A stretch of 64,000 nt of DNA from Planctomycetota bacterium (GTDB lineage: Bacteria > Planctomycetota > Planctomycetia > Pirellulales > PNKZ01): assembly GCA_018242585.1 (NCBI GenBank), contig JAFEBQ010000012.1, positions 1 to 64,000 of the forward strand, given 5' to 3'. The position numbers and the translations under genes are program-made. Each line of letters begins with the position of its first letter. Position 1 is the stretch's first letter. Shown here piece by piece: positions 26,436-36,063 of this stretch. The notes beneath the pieces are model-generated. The model did not search any database, had not been told where the DNA came from, and saw only the letters and a program-made list of their open reading frames with translations.

Positions 26436-27778
26436 TGAAATCCGAAGCCGATCGCTTGCGCCAGCAGATCCTCGAGCTGGTGGGAAGCTATCATCGAGCC
26501 AACTGGCCGCAGCGAGAATTCCACGCTGGCGATCACGCGATTCCCGTCACGGGCAAGGTATTCGACGCGGATGACTTGCAGGCCCTGGTCGATTCGTCGC
26601 TCGATTTCTGGCTGACGACGGGGCGGTATGCGCGTCAATTCGAGCGAGAGTTTGCCAAGTTTTGCGAGGTGCGTTACGCACTGCTGACCAACTCGGGTTC
26701 GAGCGCGAATCTGTTGGCGATCTCGGCGCTGACCTCTCCGCAACTTGGCGATCGCCGCCTGCAGCCAGGCGATGAAGTGATTACCGTGGCCACGGGCTTT
26801 CCGACGACCGTGAATCCCATCATCCAGAACCAGTTGGTTCCGGTCTTCCTGGACGTTGAAATTCCGTCCTACAACATCGACGTGACGCGGTTGGAAGAAG
26901 CCATTACCGACCGGACCAAGGCAATTATGATCGCCCACACGCTGGGCAATCCGTTTAACCTGGACGCTGTCACCACCATCGCCAAGAAACATCAGCTTTG
27001 GCTGGTCGAGGACATGTGCGACGCGGTGGGCTCGCGATACCACGACCGCTCGGTGGGAAGTTTTGGTCACCTGGCCACCGTCAGTTTCTATCCAGCACAC
27101 CATTTGACCATGGGTGAGGGTGGCGCTGTGCTGACCAGCAGCCCCATCCTCAAGAAGTTGGTCGAGTCGTTTCGCGACTGGGGACGCGATTGCTGGTGTG
27201 ATCCCGGGCAAGACAACACTTGCGGCAAGCGCTTTGATCAGCAGCTTGGCGAGCTCCCCCAAGGCTACGACCACAAATATACCTACAGCCATATCGGCTA
27301 TAACTTGAAACTTACCGACATGCAGGCCGCAATTGGCGTAAGCCAGTTGCGAAAGTTGCCCGAGTTCATTCGTCAACGTCGCGACAACTTCGACTACTTA
27401 CATGCTGCGCTCGCTGGGCTCGAGCAGCACTTAATTCTTCCCGAGGCCACGCCGAATTCGGCGCCATCATGGTTCGGGTTCCCGATCACGCTGCGAGAAT
27501 CATCGCCGCTGTCGAGAAATGAATTGATTCACGCCTTGGAATCGCAAAAAATCGGCACGCGCCTCTTATTTGGCGGCAACCTCCTGCGCCAGCCGGCTTA
27601 CAGCAATATCGCGCATCGTGTCATTGGCTCGCTTGATAACGCCGACCGCATCATGAATGACACGTTCTGGATCGGCCTTTATCCGGGCCTGAGCCGGGCC
27701 ATGCTCGATCACACCGTGACAACCCTTTACGACGCGCTGGCGGTCAGCAACCACAAGCGCCAAGGCGCGGCGGCTTGA
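26435..27778 (+). CDS. rfbH: CDP-4-keto-6-deoxyglucose 3-dehydrase (E1, RfbH)
   Basis: This 447-residue PMP/iron-sulfur enzyme removes the C3 hydroxyl of CDP-4-keto-6-deoxyglucose. Two marks separate it from ordinary aminotransferases. The PLP lysine is replaced by His in [14 protein letters not shown] (His222/His223). The cluster cysteines are at 195, 253, 255 and 263, exactly the C-x57-C-x-C-x7-C spacing known for E1. Length and the segment [16 protein letters not shown] match RfbH closely. The ATG at 26435 overlaps the rfbG stop. The reaction normally needs an NADH-dependent ferredoxin-type reductase (RfbI/AscD); none is seen in the window. Confidence 0.97.
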   Translation: MKSEADRLRQQILELVGSYHRANWPQREFHAGDHAIPVTGKVFDADDLQALVDSSLDFWLTTGRYARQFEREFAKFCEVRYALLTNSGSSANLLAISALTSPQLGDRRLQPGDEVITVATGFPTTVNPIIQNQLVPVFLDVEIPSYNIDVTRLEEAITDRTKAIMIAHTLGNPFNLDAVTTIAKKHQLWLVEDMCDAVGSRYHDRSVGSFGHLATVSFYPAHHLTMGEGGAVLTSSPILKKLVESFRDWGRDCWCDPGQDNTCGKRFDQQLGELPQGYDHKYTYSHIGYNLKLTDMQAAIGVSQLRKLPEFIRQRRDNFDYLHAALAGLEQHLILPEATPNSAPSWFGFPITLRESSPLSRNELIHALESQKIGTRLLFGGNLLRQPAYSNIAHRVIGSLDNADRIMNDTFWIGLYPGLSRAMLDHTVTTLYDALAVSNHKRQGAAA

Positions 27779-27905
27779 CGGGCGGGCCAGCTATTGAGTT
27801 GGCAAAATGTGAGAGTCAGTTCATCAAGGTCCGGCGATTAAAATGCCGTGTGTGGCTGTCGCACGCCAGGCTACGGCGTGACGCGATTGAAATCGACTTT
27901 ACACC

Positions 27906-29621
27906 ATGACCACCAGACATCTCAGACTTGACGCGACGTTTGGTCTCGCGTTGTTCATCGCGACGACGATAGGCTATTTTGTCCTGACGAGTTGGGCGAA
28001 CGCCGATCTTGCTGACGGCCAGTACGTGCTCTTCATGGACGAAGAACTGGTGTTCAGCGGCGTCTCCCAATTGCTGCACCCGAGCAGCGCGGCAAACTTT
28101 CTGTGGAGCGTGTTGGATGCCGACGACCATCGCTACGGCCGAGTGCTGTGGAACGTCTCGGCACTGGTCTCGTTCGTGCCGGAGCGAATTTGGGGCGAGC
28201 CAGGACAGATCATCGCCACGCGCATGACGCAAGCGGCCGCGCTGTGGCTGGCTTATGTCGTGCTCACCACCAGCTTTCTCCAGAGTTGGACAACGCGCGG
28301 GTTGGCGCTGTTGACGCTCGTCTGCCTGCCGTCAACGGCGTTTTACGCCACCATGCCCAAACCCGAGCCGTTGCAATTGTTGTTCCTAGCCTTGTTCCTC
28401 AGGCAGGCAATACCCGGGCGTTTTCAGTTCTCGAAGAGCTGGTTCTGGCTGGGCGCGGCATTTGGCGCCAAGATTTCGGCATTGCCGATTGTCCTGCTCT
28501 CATTTGCGTCAGGCGTAGTGTTTTCATTACCTGCGTCCGTGGTTGGTGAAGCCTCCACATGGTCGCGGCGACTTGTGGGACGGACGTTGCTTAACAGCGG
28601 AAAATCAGCGCTGTTTTTTATCGCCGGTCTGTGCTGTAGCGTGCCTGTTCTGGCTTATGGCAACTTCCGCGAATGGCACAATTGGACCTTTGCCTGTACA
28701 GGTCACGCCTATGACGACGCGACGGTGAACTGGCTGACGTGGCTGTCCCATATGTTTTTTGACTGGCAGGGCTTCCCGGTCGGACTTTCGACCATCGTGC
28801 TGAGCGGGGCCTTGTTGGCAATCGGCATCGGAATAAAACGAGCCATCGATCGCGGGTCGTTTGCTGGCAATGGGACGCAAGCCTCTCGCGAATGGCAGCC
28901 GCTCTTGTTGATTGCGCTTGGCGCTTCTTTGTGGTGCGCCATCGCGATCGCCGCTAAACGGCTGTGGGATATCTATCTTCATCCCGGGGCCGCATTGTGT
29001 GTGGTGGGACTGTTCGGGCTGGTCGAATCAGCCGGCACATGGTTGACTGAGAAGCTGTCCTCGACCTGGCGTTGGTACGCCGATTGGAGCCTGCGCGGGG
29101 CGTGTTTAGCGGTGCTGCTGGCTACCTTTTTCTACCGCATTCCGGCGGTCAGCGACGAATACGAGCGGTTGGCCACTCGTTCACAAGCAGCGGAGCACCA
29201 AGCGATGCTTCGCGAGTATCAGTGGGTGACCGGCGAATTGGACAAGCTGGCGACTGTCATGGGACGTTCCATAGCCGTTCAGTATTCACCGCATTTGTTG
29301 CTTGCCAGCTCGAATGAGCTTTACACCATCAATCGCTATTGGGGGCCGTTCCAGCAATGGGATGACCCGGCCTGTGACGTGATTGTGTGCTATCAGAAAG
29401 AGCCCTGGGTGCCAGGGAGCGAGGAGACGCCGCCGACGAGTGCGCAGTACAGTCAAGTACATGCCGCGAAACAGGAGTTCGAGCGCCGTGTTCGCGACGA
29501 GAATCGTGAAGTTGGCTCGCAGTCTCAATTCGTCCGCATTGCTTGCCCAGACGAGCGTTTGGTCATGCTGATCAAAGCATCCTGTTACCAAACGGCTCAG
29601 GCCAGCGGCATGTGGCGTTAG
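27906..29621 (+). CDS. Polytopic membrane protein, unrecognised family
   Basis: This 571-residue protein has about ten hydrophobic segments in its first 410 residues and a soluble C-terminal domain of about 150 residues. Acidic residues in an early loop after helix 1 (LFMDEELVFSG) resemble the acidic first-loop site of GT-C glycosyltransferases such as GT39/ArnT, but this is not diagnostic. It lies between rfbH and a glycosyltransferase gene, 127 bases after rfbH, on the same strand. The protein at 18163-19797 has a similar plan. A GT-C transferase using polyprenyl-linked donors is a plausible inference only. Confidence 0.8.
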   Translation: MTTRHLRLDATFGLALFIATTIGYFVLTSWANADLADGQYVLFMDEELVFSGVSQLLHPSSAANFLWSVLDADDHRYGRVLWNVSALVSFVPERIWGEPGQIIATRMTQAAALWLAYVVLTTSFLQSWTTRGLALLTLVCLPSTAFYATMPKPEPLQLLFLALFLRQAIPGRFQFSKSWFWLGAAFGAKISALPIVLLSFASGVVFSLPASVVGEASTWSRRLVGRTLLNSGKSALFFIAGLCCSVPVLAYGNFREWHNWTFACTGHAYDDATVNWLTWLSHMFFDWQGFPVGLSTIVLSGALLAIGIGIKRAIDRGSFAGNGTQASREWQPLLLIALGASLWCAIAIAAKRLWDIYLHPGAALCVVGLFGLVESAGTWLTEKLSSTWRWYADWSLRGACLAVLLATFFYRIPAVSDEYERLATRSQAAEHQAMLREYQWVTGELDKLATVMGRSIAVQYSPHLLLASSNELYTINRYWGPFQQWDDPACDVIVCYQKEPWVPGSEETPPTSAQYSQVHAAKQEFERRVRDENREVGSQSQFVRIACPDERLVMLIKASCYQTAQASGMWR

Positions 29622-29773
29622 GCCATAGCTCGCGCCATGCTATCGTGAGCTCGCGTGCTAGCGGCGACTGCGGCGGTCGATGCTGCGCCGTTTAATCTTG
29701 CGACATCTGTAGCAATCATTTAGTAAATGCGATTGGTTCCTTGGGATGACGATCGAGCTGTGCGAGGTCAGGC

Positions 29774-30724
29774 ATGCCTTTTAAAACTCCGATTGCGTTC
29801 ATGATTTTCAATCGGCCTGACTTTACGCGCCGAGTGTTCGATCGCATTGCGGAAATCAAGCCGCAAGTATTGCTGGTGATTGGTGATGGCCCGCGGCCGG
29901 AACGAGGTGGCGAACGCGAGCGTGTCGCAGCTGCTCGAAAGATCCTTGAGAAGATCGATTGGCCCTGCACGGTTCAAACACATTTCTCCGAGGAGAACCT
30001 GGGGTGCAAGCGGCGAATCTCGAGCGGTTTGACCTGGGTCTTCGAGCAAGTCCCTGAGGCGATCATTCTCGAAGATGACTGTCTGCCAGATCGGTCTTTC
30101 TTTCCCTACTGCGAACAGATTCTTGATCGTTATCGCGACGATCCTCGGGTGATGGCGATTTCCGGCACGGCCTATCAAGGAAAGAAGCCAGCAGGCGACG
30201 CCAGCTACGGGTTTTCCAAGTATTGGAACTGCTGGGGCTGGGCGACTTGGCGACGGGCATGGCAGCGCTATGACGTCGCGATGAAACAATGGCCCGCCTA
30301 TTTAGCGAGTGGCACCTTTCGAAATTCATGTCATTCAAACGAGGAGGCGGAATACTGGAAGTCAGGCTTTCAAATGACCTACGATGGCCAAGTGGATACC
30401 TGGGACTATCAGTTTTTGTTTGCGTGCTGGCTGAACAATGGCCTGACGGTATGTCCGTTCACCAATTTAGTTTCCAACATTGGCTTTGGCGCCAATGCCA
30501 CCCATACCCATGATGCGGGTAATATCTTGGCGCGCCTGGCGACGCGCTCGCTGGGCGAGATTCATCATCCCGCGAAAGTAGAGCGCAGCTTGGAGCGAGA
30601 CCAATTCACCTTTGAATACAATTTCCAAGGGAAAGTCCCCTCTCGCTGGCCCGATGCAATGAAGCGCAAACTGCGATCCATCGTCCATCGGCTCCGCACA
30701 TTCAATGGCCGGCGATGCGCCTAG
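29774..30724 (+). CDS. GT-A type glycosyltransferase, HlpA/GNT-I-like
   Basis: This 316-residue protein begins with the nucleotide-diphospho-sugar transferase segment TPIAFMIFNRPDFTRRVF, followed by FSEENLGCKRRISSGL and the metal-binding acidic site AIILEDDCLPDRSFF. This pattern is found in the HlpA-like and alpha-1,3-mannosyl-glycoprotein GlcNAc-transferase-like group. A tryptophan-rich segment (KYWNCWGWATWRRAW) is also conserved in that group. It should be cytosolic or membrane-peripheral. It lies downstream of the membrane protein gene with 152 bases between them. Donor and acceptor are unknown. Confidence 0.88.
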   Translation: MPFKTPIAFMIFNRPDFTRRVFDRIAEIKPQVLLVIGDGPRPERGGERERVAAARKILEKIDWPCTVQTHFSEENLGCKRRISSGLTWVFEQVPEAIILEDDCLPDRSFFPYCEQILDRYRDDPRVMAISGTAYQGKKPAGDASYGFSKYWNCWGWATWRRAWQRYDVAMKQWPAYLASGTFRNSCHSNEEAEYWKSGFQMTYDGQVDTWDYQFLFACWLNNGLTVCPFTNLVSNIGFGANATHTHDAGNILARLATRSLGEIHHPAKVERSLERDQFTFEYNFQGKVPSRWPDAMKRKLRSIVHRLRTFNGRRCA

Positions 30725-30791
30725 GGCAGAGAAAGGTGCCGCTGGCGGCCGGCAATGGCAGTGAAGAACCTACGAGAGTGACGGCGTTCGC

Positions 30792-31763
30792 ATGCTCAAA
30801 CCAGCTTTCGCAGGTGACTTAGGCGTCTTTTCCACTGAGACAGCGGAAGCATTTCAGACTCTGCTCCGCGGTCGTCGGGTTCTTGTCACCGGCTGTGGCG
30901 GATTTATTGGCAGCCATCTCACCGAGGCTCTGAGTGGCCTTGGCGCTGAAGTGCATGGACTTTCTCGCCAAGCCAGACCAGCGTGCAAACTGGCACAATG
31001 GTGGCAGGTCGACCTACAGAATGAACAGTCGACGGCGAATGCTATTGCGCAAATCGCCCCTCACACGGTGTTTCACCTGGCTGCCAGTGTCACGGCAAGT
31101 CCTGGCAAGAAATACGTGATCCCGATGATCCGAAATAATCTGATCGGGACCGTTAACCTGCTGGCCCAGCTAGCGGAGCAAACGTGCCACCGAGTCGTTC
31201 TGCTTGGTTCCGCCGAAGCGTCCGTCAAGGGCCCGCCCAGCTCTCCCTATGCAGCGGCAAAGCAAGCCGAGGCCCGTTACGCCGCGCTATTTCACCATGC
31301 TTATAAGCTGCCGACGGTGGTCATTCATCCAACGATCATCTACGGCCCGGGGCAGGTGGCCGAGAAGCTCATTCCTTACGTCATTACCAGAGCAATCAAT
31401 GGGCAGCCGCTGGCGTTGCAAACACCAGAAAGAGTTTGCGACTTCCTGTACATCAACGACTTGATCCATGCCTTGCTCTGCGCAGCGCTGCGTGAATCGA
31501 TCGCAGGAGAGGAATTCGAGATTGGCTCGGGGCAAGGCGTCATGATCCGCGACGTGGTTCAACTGGTGACCGCTTCGATAGGGTCAGATGCGACGCTCGC
31601 GAATCAAGACAGCACCGACAGGCACTCGCAACCTCTAACGATCGACGGCGCATCGAGTCGCGTGAAACTAGGCTGGGCGCCGCATTGGTCGTTGGCCGAT
31701 GGTCTTCGTCGGACGATTGCGTGGCATTGCGAGCAGTTGATGGCGGCGCAACAAACAACATGA
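30792..31763 (+). CDS. NAD(P)-dependent epimerase/reductase, candidate CDP-paratose synthase
   Basis: This 323-residue extended SDR has the cofactor motif TGCGGFIGSHL near residue 35 and the Tyr-x3-Lys pair in SPYAAAKQAEARY, with LLGSAEASVKG carrying the catalytic Ser region. About 25 residues precede the Rossmann fold. Its position between rfbF-rfbG-rfbH and a paratose 2-epimerase-like gene suggests it is the C4 reductase (RfbS, paratose synthase; or RfbJ-like abequose synthase) that finishes the 3,6-dideoxyhexose. Sequence motifs alone only prove the SDR family, so the step is inferred from context. Confidence 0.8.
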   Translation: MLKPAFAGDLGVFSTETAEAFQTLLRGRRVLVTGCGGFIGSHLTEALSGLGAEVHGLSRQARPACKLAQWWQVDLQNEQSTANAIAQIAPHTVFHLAASVTASPGKKYVIPMIRNNLIGTVNLLAQLAEQTCHRVVLLGSAEASVKGPPSSPYAAAKQAEARYAALFHHAYKLPTVVIHPTIIYGPGQVAEKLIPYVITRAINGQPLALQTPERVCDFLYINDLIHALLCAALRESIAGEEFEIGSGQGVMIRDVVQLVTASIGSDATLANQDSTDRHSQPLTIDGASSRVKLGWAPHWSLADGLRRTIAWHCEQLMAAQQTT

Positions 31764-31844
31764 GCAACGGCGTGACCGAGGCTGGTAAGGCTGGCGGTTC
31801 GTGTCAAAATCATTGTGCGTCCGAACGGAACGGAGACTTCAAGA

Positions 31845-32888
31845 ATGACGTGGCTGGTTACCGGTGGTTGTGGTTTTTTAGGTACAAATCTCACCGACGA
31901 CTTATTGTCTGATGGCATCAATGTCGTCGTGCTTGACAATCTGTCTCGCCACGGGACACGTGACAATCTGGAATGGCTGCGCACTCGTCATGGGAGTGAT
32001 TGGCGGTTCGAGGAAATGGACATTCGCGATGGCGATGCCGTTGCCAGGTTGATCGATAACGTCCGCCCCGAAGCCATCGCGCACCTGGCCGGCCAGGTCG
32101 CCATGACAACCAGCTTGCAGAATCCACGGCTCGATTTCGAAGTCAATGCCCTGGGGACGCTGAATGTTCTGGAGGCAGTCAGACTTCATTCGCTTGAGTC
32201 GATGGTTCTTTATTCTTCCACAAACAAGGTCTACGGGGCACTCGATCAGTTGACTTATCGTGAAACTGCCACGCGCTATGAATTGCCAGATTTTCCCCAC
32301 GGCCTGGATGAAACACTCCCGCTGGATGGCTGCTCGCCGTATGGCTGCTCGAAGCTGGCCGGCGAACAGTATTGTCGAGACTATCATCGAAGCTTTGGCT
32401 TGAAGACGGCCGTGTTTCGACATTCGTCGATGTTCGGCGGCCGGCAGTATGCGACCTATGACCAGGGCTGGGTGGGCTGGTTCTGTCGTCAAGCGCTCGA
32501 TCAGCAAGAAGGGGCCGTCGGGAGGTTCACCATCTCAGGTGATGGCAAGCAGGTTCGTGATGTCCTGCACGTTTCCGATCTCATTCCGCTCTATCGCACG
32601 GCGGGCACACGCGGCGAAGAAATCGCTGGTCGAATCTACAACATTGGCGGCGGCATCCAGAACAGCCTGTCGCTATTGGAATTGTTCGACATGTTGGAGC
32701 GGATGCTCGATGTCAAATTGGCCCACAACCGCCTGGCCTGGCGGCCTGGCGACCAAAAGGTGTTTGTGGCCAACAATGGGCAAATCACCACTGATCTTGG
32801 ATGGGCGCCAACCATCTCGAAGGACGAAGGCGTCGCGATGATGATTAGCTGGTGCAAGGAAGTCGAGGCAATCCATGGGCTCAAGTAA
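31845..32888 (+). CDS. rfbE: CDP-paratose 2-epimerase-like (tyvelose epimerase)
   Basis: This 347-residue SDR resembles RfbE, which turns CDP-paratose into CDP-tyvelose by C2 epimerisation. Features are the cofactor motif [11 protein letters not shown], the family segment YSSTNKVYG, the Tyr-x3-Lys pair in [26 protein letters not shown], and [17 protein letters not shown]. The ATG at 31845 is preferred over a GTG 30 bases upstream, because it sits directly before the Rossmann fold and has GGAG about nine bases ahead. Its end overlaps the following GT2 gene by 14 bases. The related UDP-glucose epimerase group is an alternative, but the [11 protein letters not shown] segment favours the tyvelose type. 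Confidence 0.87.
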   Translation: MTWLVTGGCGFLGTNLTDDLLSDGINVVVLDNLSRHGTRDNLEWLRTRHGSDWRFEEMDIRDGDAVARLIDNVRPEAIAHLAGQVAMTTSLQNPRLDFEVNALGTLNVLEAVRLHSLESMVLYSSTNKVYGALDQLTYRETATRYELPDFPHGLDETLPLDGCSPYGCSKLAGEQYCRDYHRSFGLKTAVFRHSSMFGGRQYATYDQGWVGWFCRQALDQQEGAVGRFTISGDGKQVRDVLHVSDLIPLYRTAGTRGEEIAGRIYNIGGGIQNSLSLLELFDMLERMLDVKLAHNRLAWRPGDQKVFVANNGQITTDLGWAPTISKDEGVAMMISWCKEVEAIHGLK

Positions 32889-33795
32889 AGTTAGCATTCT
32901 CATTCCGGTCTACAATCGCCCTGATTTGATTCGGCGAGCAGTCCGCTGCGCCTTGTCGCAAACTCATGGCAACATCGAGGTTGTCATTATTGACAATTGC
33001 AGCACCGACAACACTTGGGAAGTGGTCAAGCAACTTGCCGCCGCCGACAGTCGCGTGCGTTGCCTGAGAAACACAAGTAATCTGGGGCCGCTTCGCAGTT
33101 GGCGCCGAGGGCTCGATGAATGCCGCGGCGACTATATCAAGATTCTCTGGTCCGACGATTGGATCGATGACGAGTTTGTCGCCGACTGCCTGAAGCTGAT
33201 GCACGACCAGCCTGCCATGGGATTGGTCTTCACGGCCACGTTGGTTCACTTCAAGAGTCGAGATCAGTCACACTATATCTTCCCTGACCGGAATGTGATC
33301 CCAGCCAAGGACTATGTGATCGAGTCATTGACGCTTGGCAACCAGATGCCGGTTTCGCCTGGCTGTTCGCTTGTTCGACGTGACGTCGCCCAATTCCAGG
33401 TGGAGATGCCAGAAAACGTCGAGTTGCAAAGACTAGCAGAGAGGACTGGGGCCGGAGCGGACCTGCTGTTCTTGTTGAATGCCGCGGCTCGATCCGAGTG
33501 GGTCGGCCATGTGCCTAGATATCTTTCGCACTTCTTGGCGTCCGATACTTCCATCACGTGCAATCATGGCGACGATTGCAATCGGGCCTATGAATTGGCC
33601 AGAAAATACTTCGTCGACTATTTGCAGCCCGCGGATTGGGATTTCGCGTTTACCAAGGAGGTGGCCAAAGTGGTTCAGCCGACCGGGCTCAAACGCATTT
33701 ACCAATCGCTCCCTCATCCCATCAAGCGGATCGTGAAGCGTTCATTCAGCTATGTGGGGCTGACGCCTCGCCCGCGGAAAGTGTTAGGAGGTTGA
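32875..33795 (+). CDS. GT2 glycosyltransferase
   Basis: This 306-residue protein has a GT-A fold starting at [18 protein letters not shown], with [24 protein letters not shown] and the metal-site [12 protein letters not shown]. It begins inside the last 14 bases of the rfbE-like gene and so is translationally coupled to it. This makes it the best candidate to transfer the CDP-3,6-dideoxyhexose. The C-terminal region after about residue 200 has no recognised similarity and ends in a basic stretch. It is convergent with the FkbM methyltransferase gene 108 bases downstream. Confidence 0.9.
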   Translation: MGSSKVSILIPVYNRPDLIRRAVRCALSQTHGNIEVVIIDNCSTDNTWEVVKQLAAADSRVRCLRNTSNLGPLRSWRRGLDECRGDYIKILWSDDWIDDEFVADCLKLMHDQPAMGLVFTATLVHFKSRDQSHYIFPDRNVIPAKDYVIESLTLGNQMPVSPGCSLVRRDVAQFQVEMPENVELQRLAERTGAGADLLFLLNAAARSEWVGHVPRYLSHFLASDTSITCNHGDDCNRAYELARKYFVDYLQPADWDFAFTKEVAKVVQPTGLKRIYQSLPHPIKRIVKRSFSYVGLTPRPRKVLGG

Positions 33796-33903
33796 TGGCG
33801 AAGCCGGACTTTGCGCCGTCACAATCCAATCATTCTGGCTGCTCTCGACGCTCGCTCGATAGTCCAGGCCTCGATCTGACCGCGACGCGCTTCGGACACG
33901 CGC

Positions 33904-34668
33904 TTAGCGATAGTGTTGATAGTTGAACGTCTCAGAGTCCGCTCGCAGGAACAGAATATCTATCTGCCAGAACGCGTTGTCATGCATTCGCAACATCGGG
34001 TCGGCGATGTCGGCGGGCCGAAACCCCAGACGTTCCATGTGAGCGCACATCTCTGGGAACCTTAGCGAGGTGCTTGTCAGCGAAAAGTTATAGGTCTCCA
34101 TGATAATTGCCGTCGTGTTCGCCAGGGCTTGGCTGGCGCCAGCCAGGATCGGCATTTCATAGCCGTGGGTGTCAAACTTCAACAGCAATGGACCGGCGAA
34201 CTGTCGATCGGCGATTAACGAATCAATTGTCCGCACGCCGCAGGTTCTTTTGGAGCCTGGGTTTTGGCCATCGACCGTGCTGCCATCGAGGTCGGCGGTC
34301 ACGTTAAGCGTAACTTCCTGTCCATCAACGTCGCCGGCCACACAAATGGCATAGTCGAAGTTCGCGAACCGACGTTTGTTATTCTCCAACGCGGCTAGTC
34401 TTTCTTCGAGTGGCTCAATTGCCAGGTAGGAGGCGTCTGGCAAGTGTTGCATACACTCCAAACTCCACTTTCCGTCCGACGAGCCAATGTCGATCACATT
34501 TCGAATCGGCGTCCCACGCTGGGCAAGTCGCTGGAGCAGCGAACTCATCTGGAAGTTAGTGCCAATTGGTGCTGCGGCGACATTGGCGCCATGGCGAATG
34601 ATCTCGACGCCTATCGGCCGTAGCAGGCGGTTGATCGCGTTGACAATCTGCTTTTTCATAAGAAGCAT
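33904..34668 (-). CDS. FkbM family methyltransferase
   Basis: This 254-residue SAM-dependent methyltransferase fits the FkbM family. The SAM-binding motif VIDIGSSDGKWSL is followed by AIEPLEERLAAL and the later segment LLLKFDTHGYEMPILAGA, which carries the conserved D-x-x-G-x-E positions of FkbM proteins. Such enzymes methylate hydroxyl groups in secondary metabolites and surface glycans. The ATG at 34668 has AAGGA five bases upstream; an ATG nine bases later is possible. It is the last gene of a reverse-strand run of glycan genes that includes GT genes at 34820 and 36064. Confidence 0.9.
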   Translation of the reverse strand: MLLMKKQIVNAINRLLRPIGVEIIRHGANVAAAPIGTNFQMSSLLQRLAQRGTPIRNVIDIGSSDGKWSLECMQHLPDASYLAIEPLEERLAALENNKRRFANFDYAICVAGDVDGQEVTLNVTADLDGSTVDGQNPGSKRTCGVRTIDSLIADRQFAGPLLLKFDTHGYEMPILAGASQALANTTAIIMETYNFSLTSTSLRFPEMCAHMERLGFRPADIADPMLRMHDNAFWQIDILFLRADSETFNYQHYR

Positions 34669-34819
34669 TGTTCCTTGCTGCGTGGCCGTTGTGAGTAAAG
34701 AATTGCTGCCGTGATGTTGCTCGACTTGTTTCGTGGCGTGGACGCCACTGACTGGTCGACAAACCAACGAGCGGATCAATTCAGCTCTGCCCAAGTCTTG
34801 TCGAAACGCCAGCTTGTCG

Positions 34820-35713
34820 TTAAGGGAGAAAGCGATATTCGTGAATATCCCAGGTTGGAGCGAACTTATTGGGGGTCAGATTCACTACTCTTTTGGCGAG
34901 ATAGCCGAGCCTGTTTCTGACAAAGTTTTTGCCCCTTGGCAGGCTGTCATAGCACGTATATCTCAGCGCGTTCAGGCACGGCCTTTTCCATTGGCACCGC
35001 TGTCGGAACGACGACAGGGCATTGCCGGCCTCACTCATGTACTTGTCCATCGCTTCGCTTCGCTGGCCCTCGACATGCCTGAATCCAGCTAATGGATAGT
35101 CGACACCGTACAACTCGGCGTGTTTATAGAACTCGCACCACAGTGCGAAGTCACCGGCGAGGTGATAGTCGGGGATGCGCGCTCCAGCTTGTTCCCATAA
35201 CTCGCGGGTAAAGAACGTGGATTCCTGTTGGATCCAATACCCCTTGGTATTGGTGCCAGGCAAAAACAGGCCGTCTAAGAAGGCCGCTTTGCTAAACCCA
35301 GGAATGTTGCCCACGTGGGACAGAAAGCTATTCGCGTCCCACGAACCAGGTTTCAGTGTCGAGATCCATTTAACATGCGATAGCTTCGCGAAAATCCCTG
35401 CCACGACAAACAACGATCGTGGCAACAACAGATCGTCGGCATTGAGCCAGCATAGGATCTCTCCGGTAGATTTGGCAAAGCCCTCGTTGATCGCCGCGTA
35501 CTGGCCGTCATCAGGTCGACTGTGCCAATACGCCAACTGCGAGTCGTAGCGCTTCAGAATCTGGTCTGTATTGTCCCCAGCGCCGTCAAGGACAATGTAT
35601 TCCAGATTGGGGTATTCCTGGTCAAGCACGGAACGCAATGTAACTTCGATGAGTCGTTCGCCCTTAAAAGCGGGGGTGACGACGCTGATTCTCGGATAGC
35701 GGGGAGCAGTCAT
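34820..35713 (-). CDS. GT2 glycosyltransferase
   Basis: This 297-residue protein starts at the ATG at 35713 next to the GT-A fold: ISVVTPAFKGERLIEVTL, then IVLDGAGDNTDQIL, SRPDDGQYAAINEGF and the metal site CWLNADDLL. This is the WcaA-like GT2 pattern. The NTD/GSTD position reads GAGDNTD, a mild variation. A lower-A/T tail of about 45 residues is basic. The gene shares orientation with the FkbM gene 151 bases downstream. The sugar donor is unknown. Confidence 0.9.
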   Translation of the reverse strand: MTAPRYPRISVVTPAFKGERLIEVTLRSVLDQEYPNLEYIVLDGAGDNTDQILKRYDSQLAYWHSRPDDGQYAAINEGFAKSTGEILCWLNADDLLLPRSLFVVAGIFAKLSHVKWISTLKPGSWDANSFLSHVGNIPGFSKAAFLDGLFLPGTNTKGYWIQQESTFFTRELWEQAGARIPDYHLAGDFALWCEFYKHAELYGVDYPLAGFRHVEGQRSEAMDKYMSEAGNALSSFRQRCQWKRPCLNALRYTCYDSLPRGKNFVRNRLGYLAKRVVNLTPNKFAPTWDIHEYRFLP

Positions 35714-36063
35714 GAGGTTGCCCACTCGGTTGTTTCGGTTGGCGGCGGCGTTAGCGTCGGGGCGTGCAAATCCCAGCCCACCCTGATTCGACACATCCTG
35801 GACCGCGCACAAGCGATGGGGGACGGGGGGAACTGAGAGATGCTGGACCGGCTGGCAATTTCAGGTGCGCTGGTGAATCGCTGTGCTGATGCGATGCAAA
35901 TCAAAGGACGAAGTGAAGCCATTGGTTTCGCCGGGAAAACCGTCAACTATCGACTTCGCGGCCGACCACCTCCGAAGCCCAACTCCAGGAACGGCCGTTC
36001 GGCTATTTCGCCGATTGCATGCGCCTGACGGCCGTCCTGCGACGCTGTTGAAACGGCCTCTGA
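35714..36063. other. Intergenic gap with no recognised feature
   Basis: These 350 bases lie between two reverse-strand genes. Short open frames exist on both strands, but none has a ribosome site or recognisable family segment. It presumably holds the promoter or leader of the GT2 gene at 34820-35713. No strong hairpin with a T-tract was seen. Confidence 0.5.
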
